From: Galaxea fascicularis
Lineage: Eukaryota > Cnidaria > Anthozoa > Scleractinia > Euphylliidae
NCBI GenBank assembly: GCA_948470475.1
Contig: OX419343.1
Coordinates: 9,167,268 to 9,231,267, forward strand
Direction: 5' to 3'
Length of the DNA stretch: 64,000 nt
Every line of letters begins with the position of its first letter. Positions within the stretch are counted from its first letter, which is position 1. Under the pieces are notes generated by a model, which saw nothing but the letters and a program-made list of their open reading frames with translations, was not told the DNA's origin and ran no database searches. Below are positions 23,601-36,900 of the stretch, in pieces. A program made the position numbers and the translations under genes.

Positions 23601-26600
23601 GCAAGTGATTCTGAGAGTTGACCATTTCTACAATACCAGATTTGCAAAGAGGAAATGGTTGACACACATTAATGGAGTCATGGCTCTCGATGGACGACAG
23701 AAAAATACTGTTTGAACTTTAGAAGTATAGACGATTTGCGTTAACAGATCTAGATTTATAGAAGCTGAGGGTATTCAAATCCATTTGGCAATGAAAAGCT
23801 CTATAGATTCTCAGTCACTTCATTGTAATGCAACCTAAGTTAGTTTGCATTTTTAATGCGTACTGACCTTTGCTCTGAAAAGCGTTGTCTAGATGAGCAG
23901 GAAGGTGCACAACATTGCAGCCATGTTAGAAGCCCCGCATCATAGAACTGGAAGAGTCTGTAGCTTCAGGTTAGTATCCTAATCGTAGGAGTTAAGTAGA
24001 TTATTTTGTGCATGGGATTCAAGCCCATGAATCTATGCTATATCGCCAAGCATTTTAACCCACTCCTACAAAGTAAGAATCGGAGAAATGTTTGGAACTG
24101 ATCGAAATTCCAAAAAAGCAAGCACTCTGACATCTTGGAATACTCAAGGGAGACTTAAATGCAGACAAAGAGGTTTAAAAGAACTGATACAAATAACTTA
24201 CAGTAATGAACCTTCTACCGAAGCTAGCTTAGGAATCACTGAAGATAAATGAAAAAAAAAAAGCACACGTTTTTCGACAACAAGGAGAAACAACTTTCAG
24301 TTCTGTTGCATAATGTTTGCTGGAATGGCCCTCAAAATAGGTGCGGCCTTTCCATTAAGTGTGCTCTTACTTTGCACCATTCCATTCCATGCAGTAGCGT
24401 TTCATCATAATCTTTGTATTTCAGACATTATAGCCACACTAGTCCCGCGAGGTCCCGCGAGAGACTTCCTGAAGACAAACATTCAAGGTGAATTTATGTT
24501 ACTCGAGTTTGAAAACCATGGGTTTGAAACCACCCAAGAGTTAAAAAACGGAAGAGCTGCAGGATGATCTGGGAAAATTGATGGAATTCAAACATGACGA
24601 AAAAAAGCACTATTTGTTTTTGCCCCACTGTATTTTCTCCTTCGCTTTATCTTGCAAATGAAGTTTCAGAATTTAAATTGGTTTTAACCAATCATCCTTG
24701 GTGTCATGCGAACATACTCCTATTTCAGTCATGAGAAAAAGATGACCTTGGCTTGCAGCTAAACAAGTTTTGCGGAGAGGCAATTAAACTTCACCATTCT
24801 CAAACCCACTTTAGAAAATTAGAGCAGGATTTATCGATGACAGTTACTTCCTCTTTGTTTAACTTTGACAAGCTTTGTTTGTTTCTTGAGAAGTGCTTTC
24901 TAGAAATGCAGGAAAGTCATTACAATCCAAGTCTCAAAAGGACTGCCTCTGGTTCCACCGATGTTGTGGAAAAACTCTATCTGAGTTCTACCAATTTGCG
25001 GTAAGGCTTTGATTTTCAATACCTCGACAAAACAAATCACATCCAACCAACCTTTAATATTGAAAAAAATATTCTTTATTATAATAAAAAAAGATAAAAT
25101 TACTGCTTGACAAATGAAATGTAAACTGAGAAAAATAAAAAAAATAAAAGACATTTAAACTTTAAATTGAAATATAAAATCAACAAAGTAAACTAAAACT
25201 GTACTTAAACATAAATCTATACGAACAGCGAAAAAATCAAAACCATGAACACCTAAAAATTAAATCCAAAACGAAACAATTTACTGACAAGCTACCGTAA
25301 ATAGAATGTTATGATTGACTGTCCTTCTATACTTTGTTCTGTTCTCTGCTCGCTAACATTTTGTCCATAAGCCGTATGTTAGAGTTATACAGTGAACTGA
25401 AGACCTAACGGTTGAGATGAAGACTCCGCGAAGGTGATCATGACATGATAATGATGATGACGACGACGTCGATGATGCTGATGATGGTGATGATGATGAT
25501 GATCGTGATGACGATGATGACGATAATGAATTTAACTGCAGATGTCCTTGCCACCATGTCGCTGTTGTCGACAGTCCACAGGTCAGTTTGTGAAACAGAC
25601 GTTTTTGGGTCTTGACACAAGAACTGAAACTTAAAAACTTTGAACTGCGATCACACACGGTCCTTACAGAGCTTATCCGCCAGAAAGGGAATAGATAGAA
25701 TCTAGGTTGCAAGGCGTTCATACTTATACTGTCCTTATGTCTTGCCTTTGTCTTGTCTTGTCTACATTTTTTGTCCGTTTATTTTCGTGCCCAAAACGTT
25801 CATGGAAATGCTTGCATCCGAAAGCATTAAGCCCGCGATCCTAGTCGCTGGACAATCTTCTTTTTGGTGATGATGTTTGAATGGAATGATGACAAATTTG
25901 CAAGTCTTCTTTTCAAAATAGTTAGTGCAAGTTGATGACAATCTTGGCCTTTTCTGAAGTATATTCTTTTTATTTTTTTATCAACGAATTAACATGAAAT
26001 CAGTCAACAGCCATTGAACCAGAGACCTATTCTGACTCCACGGTGCACGTTCGATAATTAAACTACGTGTGAGTAACTGTGTTCACCTTCTATTGGTCCA
26101 ATGGAATTGATTCGGAATAGTCTGTTATGTTACTTGACTGATACTTTCTTTTTTCTTTGATAGAATATTCTCGGAGCAATCATCCGTGAATCATGAAAGA
26201 CATGAAATAAGACCCGTCAGACTCCAGAGTGTAGCCAGGCGACATAGTAAGTGACCTTTGGAAAGGACTTGAGGACAGACGTGCTGTTCAACTGCTATGA
26301 ATTTCGTTCTCCCTTTACAGTGATTGGATTGAAAAAAGCGTTCCATTTCATGCTAGCACTGAGGAATCGATTGCATGCTGCTTATAACAGTTAAAGTGGT
26401 TTTCAACTGAGTGCCGTAAAACCAAAACCAGAGAGATGAAAACAGTTCAGTGAACGAATCTAAATATTACATGCAGCCGGCGCCAAGCGCGGGAAAATGC
26501 GCGCGTGCAACTAGTGATTGGTTTTGATCTTTCTTCTCTTTTCCGCAAGTTTTGTCAACCAATCACGGAGCCAAGTAAAGCAAAACCAAAGCAAACGCTG

Positions 26601-27615
26601 TACCGATTACAGAGGCGACGGGGACAGCCACGACGTCGACCAGAGGAGAGAAACTTAGTTCAATTTGTTTGACATCTGATGTCAGTAATCGTTATCAACT
26701 CAGTATCCATCCTGGAAGCTCTCTCAGAGTAGACCTACATTTATAGGGTGAAAGGTAGGGGCCATTTACCGTTTGGTTAGACCCATGGAGGCTTACATGT
26801 GCTGTGTTTTGTGCTTTTATTTTCATTGAAGAGAAACAGGAGCTGTGCTGGTGAAGATTACCTACTGCGACAAGAGTGACTAGAGGACAAGAGTTATGAT
26901 GATGACGACGACGACGATAAAGATGACGATCATGGTGACGATGATGGTAAGGACGATGATGACTTTTTTGCAGTGTGCGTCTCGAACACTTGATCGGTAA
27001 CCATGGGACAAAGAGGATGCCAGAGCCTATTGCAGTGGATTTCAGTGCAACTGTTTACAGCAGAGTTACTTGCAGGATGACCAGCCGCACACGACTACAG
27101 TCGGAGGTAAGCCGTCTCATTTAGTTTATCAGTAATCACTTTGGCAAGATTGCTGCGCAGACCCATATACGAATTATGTATACATTTTTTTTTTATCAAA
27201 CCCTGTTCATATTGTGATGCATGTACGAATAATGTATGGGGCTTTGGGGGAAATCAGCGATTACTATTAATGACTCCCACACTGACTTCATCAGCCTATA
27301 TATAAAACTACATTTGGGGTCTGTTTTAGTTTTTCAAGACTCAGGAACTGTTTAGTGTTGGTTCGAATACATTTTAAGAAGTTAAAACTGTCAAGTGTTT
27401 GCCGTTTTCTAATGAAGAAAATTGAGGGTAGAAGAAACGAAATGCTTGTTGGTTGGTTACCTTTGAGCTTGGCAAGCGAAAACTGATAACGGATTATTTT
27501 ATATAATTACGACTTTTGACCACAGGCGTCCCACGATGATGGGGAAAATTTTTCATCTGATCCGTTATCTCAGCCGAAATCTACCATCAAGGCTTCTGTG
27601 CGTGGCAAGTTTTAA
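17662..27615 (+). CDS. Unrecognised multi-exon gene, about 13 coding exons, about 347 aa
   Basis: Built by chaining splice sites and phases. A likely 5'UTR exon ends at 17500 (AAG/GTCAGT). Coding exons: 17623-17745 (ATG 17662), 17844-18038, 22372-22443, 22858-22918, 23137-23150 (14-nt micro-exon), 23426-23502, 23901-23969, 24425-24487, 24917-25000, 26164-26246, 26832-26850 (19-nt micro-exon), 26974-27106, 27526-27615 (TAA). All joins keep one open frame of 1044 nt; in several exons the other two frames hit stops. An AATAAA lies at 27806. The start is MSSHARVSVTFFGNTEF. Exon 2 has one hydrophobic segment (residues about 58-81); the C-terminal third is basic and Ser/Arg-rich. No signal peptide or known domain is seen. 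The two micro-exons and the acceptors at 24917 and 23901 are the weakest parts; a 10-codon upstream frame (ATG 17437) sits in the 5'UTR exon. Confidence 0.55.
18162..18297. repeat. Short MITE-like inverted repeat in intron
   Basis: ACTACAGAATACAGGGCCACTT at the left is mirrored by AAGTGGCCCTGCATGTATTC and TGTAGGT at the right, giving a 136-bp element with arms of about 25 bp. It lies in the long second coding intron of the multi-exon gene. Confidence 0.6.
18298..22371. other. Long intron of the multi-exon gene; nothing further recognised
   Basis: About 4 kb of AT-rich intron sequence between coding exons 2 and 3. Poly-T and poly-A runs occur at about 19796-19850. Small basic frames (for example minus 19332-19523, beginning MTTRSRSKNELEE) were seen but could not be tied to a gene. 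Further unrecognised exons are possible. Confidence 0.35.
25438..25530. repeat. GAT/GAC trinucleotide microsatellite
   Basis: An imperfect run of GATGATGACGACGACGTCGAT-type triplets. It lies in an intron of the multi-exon gene. A similar run is at 26895-26960. Confidence 0.9.
26895..26962. repeat. GAT/GAC trinucleotide microsatellite
   Basis: ATGATGATGACGACGACGAC-type triplets, just upstream of the coding exon at 26974. Both this and the run at 25438 interrupt the same gene's introns. Confidence 0.85.
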
Positions 27616-27811
27616 ATACAGAAATAGACCTGGTGCTGAGAGCCTGTGATTGGTGGATAATAAACAGCAATGGCAGCTCATCTGTTACATAAAAACACTC
27701 TACTCTGACAGGTAAAGATGAAGATACTCGGCTGTGGTTTACACAAAGCATTGCAATAGGTCAATACCTGTTCTTATTCACTCGTGTGGGCTATGTCCTG
27801 GCTAGAATAAA

Positions 27812-29099
27812 TCTTTTATATACAGTTGTATGACGTTCCGCATTAAGAGGCGAGCAAACGTAAGTGGCATCCTACAGGCCAAGGGAATAACGAAAGATTT
27901 CCTGTAGATTGCGATGGGTGAGGGGAGAACTAGCCTTGTGGCATCAGACAATCTTTGTTTATCTTGTTCGGCTAATACCAGGACTTGCTATCATATCAAC
28001 AACCATTGGCCTCACTGAGGCCCTGCTGTAAAACAACCGGTTAAAATCTCAGAGCTGACCCAGCTCAGGTCTATTTAAAGAAGACACAGGTTTGCCCTAC
28101 AAAGAGATTCAAATCAATCAAAACCACGGCATTCGCTTGAAACAAGAAATCGTGCTAAACCAATATATGACAATGTTATGTTTTTGTTCAAGGATCATGT
28201 CATTCCAGATGCATAGAATGTTAGCAAGATATCTACACGAGCAAAAGATCACACGGCAGAGCCATTATCACTGAGCCGGAATGTCAGCTTCCCGCACGAA
28301 AGAATCGCGGTTGTTACAGCAAGAACTTCAAAGAAAGACTTAAGGAGCTGAGGAATGTCTGATCAGTTGAGAATTTCGCACAACTAATGTAGCTGATAAA
28401 TTAATACCTTCACTACCAAGAGATCGCGAGCTTTGCTTTAAAGGGGACACTCGGAAAAATGGTACCGCATTAATGCTTGACACAGACTCGGGACGTTGAA
28501 CCACTTTTTATAGCACAATAGAAATGACTACTAGAGAGAAGTCTTTAGCTTATCGTATTTTTCCAGTTTATCCAGGCCGGGTAAAGGAACAAAAAAGTAA
28601 GTCATCCAGGACGAGATAGACGGAGTGAAGGGGTTGGTTATTGTATGCTTAATTAGCTAGTCATTTTAATGTAAATACTTGAATGTGAAAACCTCTGTCA
28701 GTATCATTCTCTTTCCGCTATGAATTTCACACAGATTCCCTTATTCATTTCAATTCAGGTTAGCGTCTTTGCTTCTTATTGATTGCATAGTTAGCCTGAA
28801 AATCACGTAAACTATAATCTTCATTGAATTTACCCTCAGTAAGATAGAACGGCTGGCAATAAAATTTACACCCGCTCAAAACTGTATTTTCTCGACGCAC
28901 AAGGAAATGTTAAACCAATGGACATGAGATCATATATCAGCAAAGCCCCATTCATGATGGTCATTCATGAGGTCATATCTAACAAAAAAGCCAGACAGTA
29001 ACTACATATTATCAGTATAAAGGTGGTCATTTGTTTTATAGGCAGTTGTCCTTTTTGCAGAGAACTCGCACAAAATCTGTTCCATGGTCTATGTAATTC
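27812..29099. other. No gene recognised
   Basis: Non-coding AT-rich DNA downstream of the multi-exon gene's polyadenylation signal. No domain-like frame and no clear inverted repeat noticed. Confidence 0.4.
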
Positions 29100-29102
29100 T
29101 AA

Positions 29103-29311
29103 GGGCGTTTTCCATTTGTCAGAGCCGGCCAGCCAGACCCGTCATTTTGAAAATGAAATATACTTTTTTGAAGACTTTTTGCTAAAAAAAAATCCCTGCT
29201 ATACATACTATGTAGAAATAAACTGATCTGTTTGGACAGTTCTCATTTATAGTGGAGTCCTTTATACAAGTGGACTGGTCTGGCTGGCCAGTCCTGACAA
29301 ATGGTAAGCCC
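29103..29311. mobile_element. Harbinger-like MITE with TAA duplications
   Basis: Starts GGGCGTTTTCCATTTGTCAG and ends, in reverse, GGGCTTACCATTTGTCAGGA. TAA flanks both ends (29100-29102 and 29312-29314). Inverted arms also share GGCCAGCCAGACC. The terminus resembles that of the MITE at 32838 (GGGCGCTTTCCATTTACA), suggesting one family. Confidence 0.75.
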
Positions 29312-29314
29312 TAA

Positions 29315-31612
29315 GGCAGAGTGCACAGACATCCTACTTTCCCTGTGGTCATGTATCTGATAAGGTTATATTAGGAACCCTTTGCAGTCATGTTTTCTAG
29401 TGTCTCTGTTGTACCCACACCACCCCTGACAACATTTTCTTGAGCTCAGATTTCGGTTTTGAGTAGGGTGAAAAAGCACGTGATAGTGGACATTTCAAAA
29501 TTCAGTTTTCCTTCACAGTTGAGAAAATTGTTTTGTTCAGTGGGCTTTTTATGCAATCATGACCATAAATATAACCGTCAACCTTGTGATTTCGCAGCAA
29601 TCCAAATATGGTAGCATTTGCTGACAGAGGTTTATATTAATTTTACAACAAGTTTTCAGTTCAAATGATTTCAAAGGACTGTCTTGGCATCCCAGTGAGT
29701 GATCAAAAACAATTCTTACTTGTATCTGCAAACAAACGATATCTCTAGTATATATCCAACCCTTCTGGTTTACGTTGAACAAATTCTTTTTTCAGTTGTT
29801 CAACTGCTAATATAATATCAGTTAACTTTTTTGCATGTTCTTTGTAATCGCAAGATTCTTCAACCTCAATTTATTTCGATTACTTCAGTATCGTGGTTAA
29901 CTGGCAATTGGATTTTGTTACAAAGGATGCTGTTTCCCTTAGTCCCAGAATGAAGCTTGCACGTTAATTTATTTCCTTTGCTAGTATTGAGTCAATATAT
30001 ATTAAACGGTGGTTACATTTCCTAAATATATTTATCACAATAAGTTCGAAGCTCAAATGAAGCTATGTACACTTACTAATTTTAAGGAAGATGCATTAGA
30101 AATTTTGCGCAGACCATTAGACACACTTGGAAAAGCTGGATCCTCGAATAATGCTCTAACGCCAAGCTGATCCTAACGCTAGCTAATTACCCTCTAACGT
30201 CTAACGATTTCAGATCCAGTTGCTCCAAGTGAATTTTTTTTCACGAAACCGAAATGCAATGTCAGACAAATTTCCCAGTACATAGCTTCATAGCTTGACC
30301 CGCAGGTTTGATCTTAAATTTCTCGATTACAAGTTCCAAGACTGAGGCTTTGACACAAGATGTCCCATCTGGACTACTTTCTAGTTTAAATTTAGTGCGG
30401 TTTGCATTAAAAGTTATCTGATAACTGGGACACTTGTCTTCGTTAGAAACTTATAGGGTAACGATAAAAGCGTTACGGAAGGAAACTACGATAATTAATA
30501 AAATTAATATTTCAAAAGGCCAACTCAACTTAACTGATTATGCGTTGAGAATCGCTGTTTACTCTGCTGACCCTAAGACCAGCAGAAGCAAACGTTTATT
30601 TTCAATTCTTGTTGTCAATGTCGTTGTAAATAAACTGACTCGTGAGTATCATGATAGTCCCATTTACTTTTAGCTGAAATTAAATGATATACTTGGCATT
30701 TTGAGTCCTATGATCGAATAGAAGAGCCTCTCTCTTCAGTTGTTCTTGTTGTTGTAATCGATCTTCGTGTTGGCAGGGGCAAATCGGCCAAGCGAAGCTA
30801 CCACCACCTCCCCCACCCCCTTACCCCACCCAGTAGATATAAAAGCGTTTGAGGTAGCACGACATTGCCAGCAAGGAGAACATCAATAGGTTTACTAAGT
30901 GAAACATCGACTCTGCTCATTCAGCACATGTTTGGTACACAGTTTCCTCATAATTTCACGTTTTATGGTAAACACCGAACAACATTTTTTTAAACTTAAA
31001 ACCGGTCTTTCATTAGAATTTGACTGCAGGAGAATTCGCCTGCAACTAAGCGAGTTGGAAGAAACGCAATGTTTGAAAGAACGCGAATTCACCTTATATA
31101 TGACGTTTTCGCCACCGTCAATGTCGTGTATTTTTTGCTATTTTTTGGGACGGGGTAAAAATTTTTTTAACTTCCAAATATTCTGGCAAGCCTGCCCGTC
31201 CCTCTGCTACGAGCCTGAACAGGATCAGAGCAGTATACTTAGAATTTGAAACCCTAAGAAAGGCGATCAACCCATTAAGTCAGTAAACGAATTAATTCAA
31301 AGCTCGGAGTTACAAGAGATCGCCAACAGTTCATGAACTACCAGGAATGATGACAGCATTGGAACGGTGCGTCTTTGCTTGAAACGAAACTTGGTTAAAA
31401 ACCTTAATATAAGAGGGAGATTTATTTCGTTTTCTTTTTGTTGATTATCAGCCTCGTTGACCCGCTCAGTAAGATAACTGCGTGATCTTATAAACCAGGA
31501 ATTCTTCATAGCAGTTATATTGAACTGTAAAACCGCACGACTGTTTTAACGCTTTGTTTGTGATTCTGACATTCTAAAAAATAAAAAATAAAAAATAAAA
31601 AAGACACCGAAC
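29315..31612. other. No gene recognised
   Basis: AT-rich non-coding sequence with several short frames that have no protein-like features. An (AAAAAT)n stretch lies at about 31573-31602, directly before a LINE fragment, and may be unrelated. Confidence 0.4.
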
Positions 31613-31740
31613 CCTCCTTCGTTAAAAACTGGTCCCCAATATCTCTGTGATTATAAAATAGCTACCAAGGTTATCGCAAACCGCGTCAAACTAGTTCTCC
31701 CGAAAGTTATAGATAGGGATCAAACTGGTTTTTAATCCCG
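31613..31740 (+). pseudogene. Fragment of L1/Tx1-type LINE reverse transcriptase
   Basis: The plus strand reads NWSPISLCDYKIATKVIANR then VKLVLPKVIDRDQTGF. This is the N-W-R-P-I-S-L and D-Q-T-G-F block at the start of non-LTR reverse transcriptase, typical of L1-like elements. It breaks off after about 42 residues at a stop. Confidence 0.75.
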
Positions 31741-32834
31741 CCTGGCCAGGGGGAAAAATGACAATGTAAGACATCGGGAGACTGATAAATTTTGAGAAGC
31801 ACGGTTTGTTATTCAGCTCTAACTCTGGTATACTTGTAATTGAAAGAAGTCGAAATTAACGGAGAATTCGTAACGCTGACTAGGAAAAAAAATACCAGGA
31901 ATGAAAAGTACAAAAAAACCGGCATAAAAATAATAATCTAAGAACCTAGATTGAAAAAATTTCTTCCCATAACTACGTGAGATCGCATCGCTCAAAACTT
32001 GTCGAAAACGAAATAAAAATCAAGATATAGCGGTGCGGGCTCGAGCGTTCAGGCTGGTTCAGTTGGGAAAGCCTGTCGGAAAGGGGTACGTATCCACACT
32101 AAATGTACCAAGCGTAACACAAGATAGAATCAAAGATAAAGTGATATGTAAGCTTTGCCTTTATGAAAGAGTAGATTAAATGTGTGACTGCATTGTTCAT
32201 AGGTGGCTTATATCCCGGCACATGCTTCGCGGGTGGGACTTGGGAATGAACATGTCAAAAAGCAGTGTTTTTCGTTTGTCTTCGATGTATCGTCACTGTA
32301 CTGCAACGATTTCAATCGGGACTAGCAGTCTCATTCGAACTGATCCCTTTTCGTGATTTATGAATACCCGGCGATTGTAATAACAAGGGAACTTTGAAAG
32401 TTAATCAGTGCCGGAGAGACTGTAAAACACAAAATACAAATGATGTCAATCAGTTCACACTTTTTGGTACGTCATGTTATGAAGTGGTTGTCACATATTT
32501 CCTATTCTTATTATTCCAGGGTCAAGGTTAGCCCACACACGAGTTTTGTAAGTTCAGAATTGTTTTGTCTTTTACATTGATTGTCGTTATGTTTTCTCGC
32601 TGTAGGCATTTTTGGGATTTCGCTGACCTTGGCTGGGACCTCAATGAATCGTAGTTAAGCCCGTTTTCACTGGACGTTCATTATTCATTCGAGTGGTCTA
32701 CAATCCTCCGTATTCCCACTGTCTGTAAACCCAAACAAGGCTACATATTTTGGTATTTAATTATGAACAATCTAGCTTGAGTTTAATTCATTTCAGTACA
32801 CTTTTGTCTCAACTCTGTTCGGTTAATGTTAATC
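31741..32834. other. No gene recognised
   Basis: Non-coding sequence up to the MITE that hosts the LTR retrotransposon. No structure that I can support. Confidence 0.4.
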
Positions 32835-32858
32835 TTAGGGCGCTTTCCATTTACACGG

Positions 32859-33873
32859 TGTGGCGTAAGCCCCGAAAATTCCCTTGACGATAGAAATGGC
32901 AAAACAAAGACTAATAACACCGAAACTAACAATGACTGAATACACGCACCCCTTCCCACAATCCCGCAACACACCACCATGAATTACAATAACTAATGTT
33001 TATTAAAGTATATATAAAAAAAAACACTCGATATTAACAGCATTAACACTTAAGTAAACTAATTCTAAATATTCTATAACAATTAATACAATTAATTACT
33101 AAACTATTGCGATTCCTAACCTAAACTTTAAGTAATTTTAAACCTATACAATAATAACAAATTATATACAACAGTTCACAGTTCAGTTTCACTATCCCCG
33201 TCTCCTCCTAACCAACACCACACCACACCACACCAACCAATACCACAAACCTCTTCTTCCTCTTTGATTCCAACCTTGTCCCGCGTCTTTTACGTCCTTT
33301 TCTTTTTCTTTACAGCTGACGTTTTCTTCTTAGCACAAGGTCTTTGAACGATCCCAATTGCCACACAGCACGTTATTCTTCTCAATCCTTACGCCACCAC
33401 TGACAAATGTGTTTCGTCAATTGCAAGTTATTTCTTGGCTGGCGCCTACCAATGGCTCTTGATAGTGAATAAAACTTTTCTCTTTCTGGCCACAGGCCCT
33501 TCACCTTGTCTCTCTTTTTCTTGCTTTACTCCCTCTACCGACAAAACTGCTACACACAACAACCCACTACAACTGTACAACTTACATTTATATATTTATG
33601 GTAATTTTTTCTACAATTAACACTTAAAACAAACGCTATAAAGAAAGTGACTGGAAAGAACACCTGTTACACGCTAAATTGTACAAATTTACATAATTCC
33701 TGAAACATACATCTAAACTACACAATACACTAAGAATGTTTAAATATTAAATAGTTAAATGTTACATGAGTTACGTAACAAAGTTACGTAACAATGAACG
33801 ACAAAAATCCAAACAACACACTAAAACAAAAACTTAAACTAAACGCAAACAACTACTAAATAATTTCGTGACA
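32859..33873 (-). repeat. 3' LTR of the Gypsy element
   Basis: Direct copy of 38632-39646. It is AT-rich, with a C/A-rich stretch CACCACACCACACCACACCA at about 33219. No differences between the two copies were noticed in reading them side by side. Confidence 0.93.
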
Positions 33874-33884
33874 CCTCCCCCCTT
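33874..33884 (-). promoter_or_regulatory. Polypurine tract of the Gypsy element
   Basis: Minus-strand AAGGGGGGAGG directly precedes the 3' LTR. This is the expected site for plus-strand DNA priming during reverse transcription. Confidence 0.85.
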
Positions 33885-33968
33885 AACAAGTCTATTTTTG
33901 GGGTGGGACGACGCAAAAATAGAAAGGAAAAGGAGAGAACTGATGATAAAGTTGGACGTACAACAAGC

Positions 33969-36900
33969 TCAAACTCTGCTTAGAGCATCCACATTACAGT
34001 GATTTCTGCCACTCTTGTGTTCTATAAGCATGTCGTACTCTTGGAGAGTAACGCTCCACCGCAACAACTTTCGGCTTTTATCGCGGACTTGGTTTAGCCA
34101 GACCAAAGGGTTGTGGTCAGTCTGCAATTTAAAGGTTCTGCCATATAGATAATACCTAAATAACTCCACAGCCCACACAATGCCTAAACATTCCTTCTCT
34201 GTCGTACTAAGTTTTTGTTCCCTGGGTTGCAACTTCCTACTAGCATAAGCTACTGGGTGCTCTTCTCCGTCCTTACCTTTCTGGCACAAAATAGCTCCTA
34301 GACCTCTGTTTGAAGCGTCAACTTGCAAAATAAATTCTTCATCCCAGTGGGGTGGTCGTAGGACTGGAGGTTTTTGAATAGCTTCTTTTAAATCAAGGAA
34401 TGCTCGCTCGTGAACGTCAAGCCATTTCACCTTTGTGGGATTTTTTCCACTTGTCAAATCCGTTAGGGTAGCTGCTCTTTCAGAAAAATTTGGAATAAAC
34501 TTACGATAGTAACCAACCAAGCCTAGAAAGGATCTTACTTCCTTCTTGGTTGCTGGCCTGGGGTACTCAATAATGGACTGGATAAGAGCTTTACGAGGTT
34601 CGATCTTATCTCCGCCAACACGATGCCCTACAAAATCTACAGTTTTCATAGCAATTTTGCATTTAGAGGGTCGTGCATTAAGATTGCATTCTCGGAGTCG
34701 ATCTAGAACTTGGCGAAGTTCCAACAGGTGTTGTTCAAAGGTAGAAGGTGTGTCGACCTCAACGTCATCTATGTAAGCATCAGCAAAATGAAAACCTTTT
34801 AGTACCACGTCTGACATCATTCGTTGAAACGTGGCTGGTGCTGTCTTCATTCCAAATGGCATCACAAGAAACTCATATAAGCCCTTTGAAGTAATGAACG
34901 CCGATTTCTCAATTGTAGTCGACTCAAGGGGAACTTGCCAATACCCTTTCGTCAAGTCTAATGTAGTTATAAACTTGGCAGAAGCAACCTTCTCTATCAT
35001 CCTTTCCATTAACGGAATCGGATATGCATCCATTTTTGTTACGCTGTTCAGCTTCCTGTAATCGACACAAAATCGGATGGTTCCGTCTGGTTTCGGAACA
35101 ATGACAACTGGGGACGCCCAGGGACTATTTGAAGGACGAATTATGCCTAACTCCAGCATCTTATCGATTTCTTTGTTCACCTCACTTTCGAGTCTTTGCG
35201 GGACCTTGTATGGTGAACAACGGATTGGGGGGGAGTCATCTGTATCAATTTGATGGATTGCTGCGTTCGTTACATTTGGTTTTCCAGAGAACACATCAGC
35301 GTACTCCTGTAGCAATTTCTTCACCTGAATTTTTTGAGGTTCGGATAGCTCGTAAGAAATGACAACGTCTTCCCATGATTCATCCGACGTAAATTGAGGG
35401 ACATCCCGTTCATGTGGCAGAGGCATCTCTGAGGACTCTGGCATAACCAACGCGGCTATTTCATCACGACTCTGCCATTTACTGAGAAGGTTAATGTGAT
35501 ACGTTCGATGCTGCTTGTGTGTTTTGCCTGTATCTAGCTCGTAGTTAAGCCCGTCATTTAACACTTTGGTAACCTTGAAAGGGCCTTGCCAACAAACCTC
35601 CAACTTGCTTCCTGGGGTGGGTAACAAGACCAAAGCCTTGTCACCAACTTCCAGACGTCTTTTAGAGCTGTGAACGTCGTACAGGCGTTTTTGTGTTCGT
35701 TGCGTTTTCGTCATGTGCTCTTGAACCGCTTTCTGCATCATCGCGAGTCGTCTTCTGATTTCTAGGACATGGCTCACCAGGCTTTCCTTAGAAGGGTGTT
35801 TCTCTAACCATGTTTCTTTTATAACAGCTAACGGCCCACGGACTGATTGACCATACAGTAACTCAAAAGGAGAATATCCAGTGGATTCACATGGGACCTC
35901 TCTGTAGGCAAACAGCAGATAAGGGAGGAACTTGTCCCAATTTTTCACCCGCTCTCGGACAAACTTTTTGAGCATCCGCTTCAGAGTACCGTTGAAACGT
36001 TCAACCAGACCGTTTGCTTCTGGGTGATATACTGAAGTTTGAATCTTGGTAATTCCTAACTGATCATACAATTGCGCCATGAGGTTGCTTATGAAATTAG
36101 AACCCTGATCTGAAACCAATTCCTCTGGGATTCCTACCCTGCAAAAGTACTGAACAAGAGCATCTGCGATTGTTTTCGAACTTGTATTCCTGAGAGGTAT
36201 GGCCTCTGGGTAACGCGTTGCATAGTCGACTATTGTTAAAATGTATTTGTACCCTGTAGTTGTTCGAGGTAATTCACCCACTATGTCAATGGCTATCTTA
36301 CGAAACGGTTCCGTTTCTGGTTTCACTGGATTAAGTGGTGCCCTGTGCGACTTCATCTTGCGTGCTACTAACTGACATTGTGGGCAGGTCGCGCAGTATT
36401 TTCGAACATCAAGGCTAATACCAGGCCAAAAGAAATGCACTTCTATGCGATTCAATGTTTTCGTGGAACCCATGTGACCAGCTAAAGGGATAGTATGGGC
36501 GACGCGAAGAATTTCATTTCTATAGGCTTCTGGGACAACCACACGGTCAACATACCTCACCCCATCATGTACATCTTCCAAAAACTTGCGATGCATGAGC
36601 AAATCATTTTCAATGAAATAACTATTTCCTTCCTCGGGTGCTTTCTGAAGCGCCTTACTACGGGCCTTATCGAGCGTCACGTCGGTTCGCTGATCTTCGA
36701 TAACCTGGCCCCTATTTCTATCCAAAATGTTAAGCAATAAATTCTCCATACCTGACTCTTCAACAACCCCCTTTGGACTTTCCTCGTCAATCTCGCCTCG
36801 CTCTGGTTCTTCAAAGAGTGTTGGTAGATCTCCCTTTCTCAGACCTTCCTTCTTCGTCTCTTTTTTGGACAGATTCCTAACTGCAAGTGCGTTTTCGCGA

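Noticed and set aside
24313..24567. Frame with a signal-peptide-like start (MFAGMALKIGAAFPLSVLLL)
   Set aside because: It crosses the splice acceptor at 24424 of the multi-exon gene in another frame. The exon frame with phase-2 ends fits neighbours better; a separate secreted peptide cannot be fully excluded.
24729..24763. Alternative exon reading HEKKMTLACS then stop
   Set aside because: The phase fits after the exon ending at 24487, but it would end the protein early, while five downstream exons still keep the frame. It may be an alternative terminal exon.
32783..32980. Minus-strand frame beginning in the LTR
   Set aside because: It is the same LTR start that precedes gag in the other copy, running out into flanking MITE DNA.
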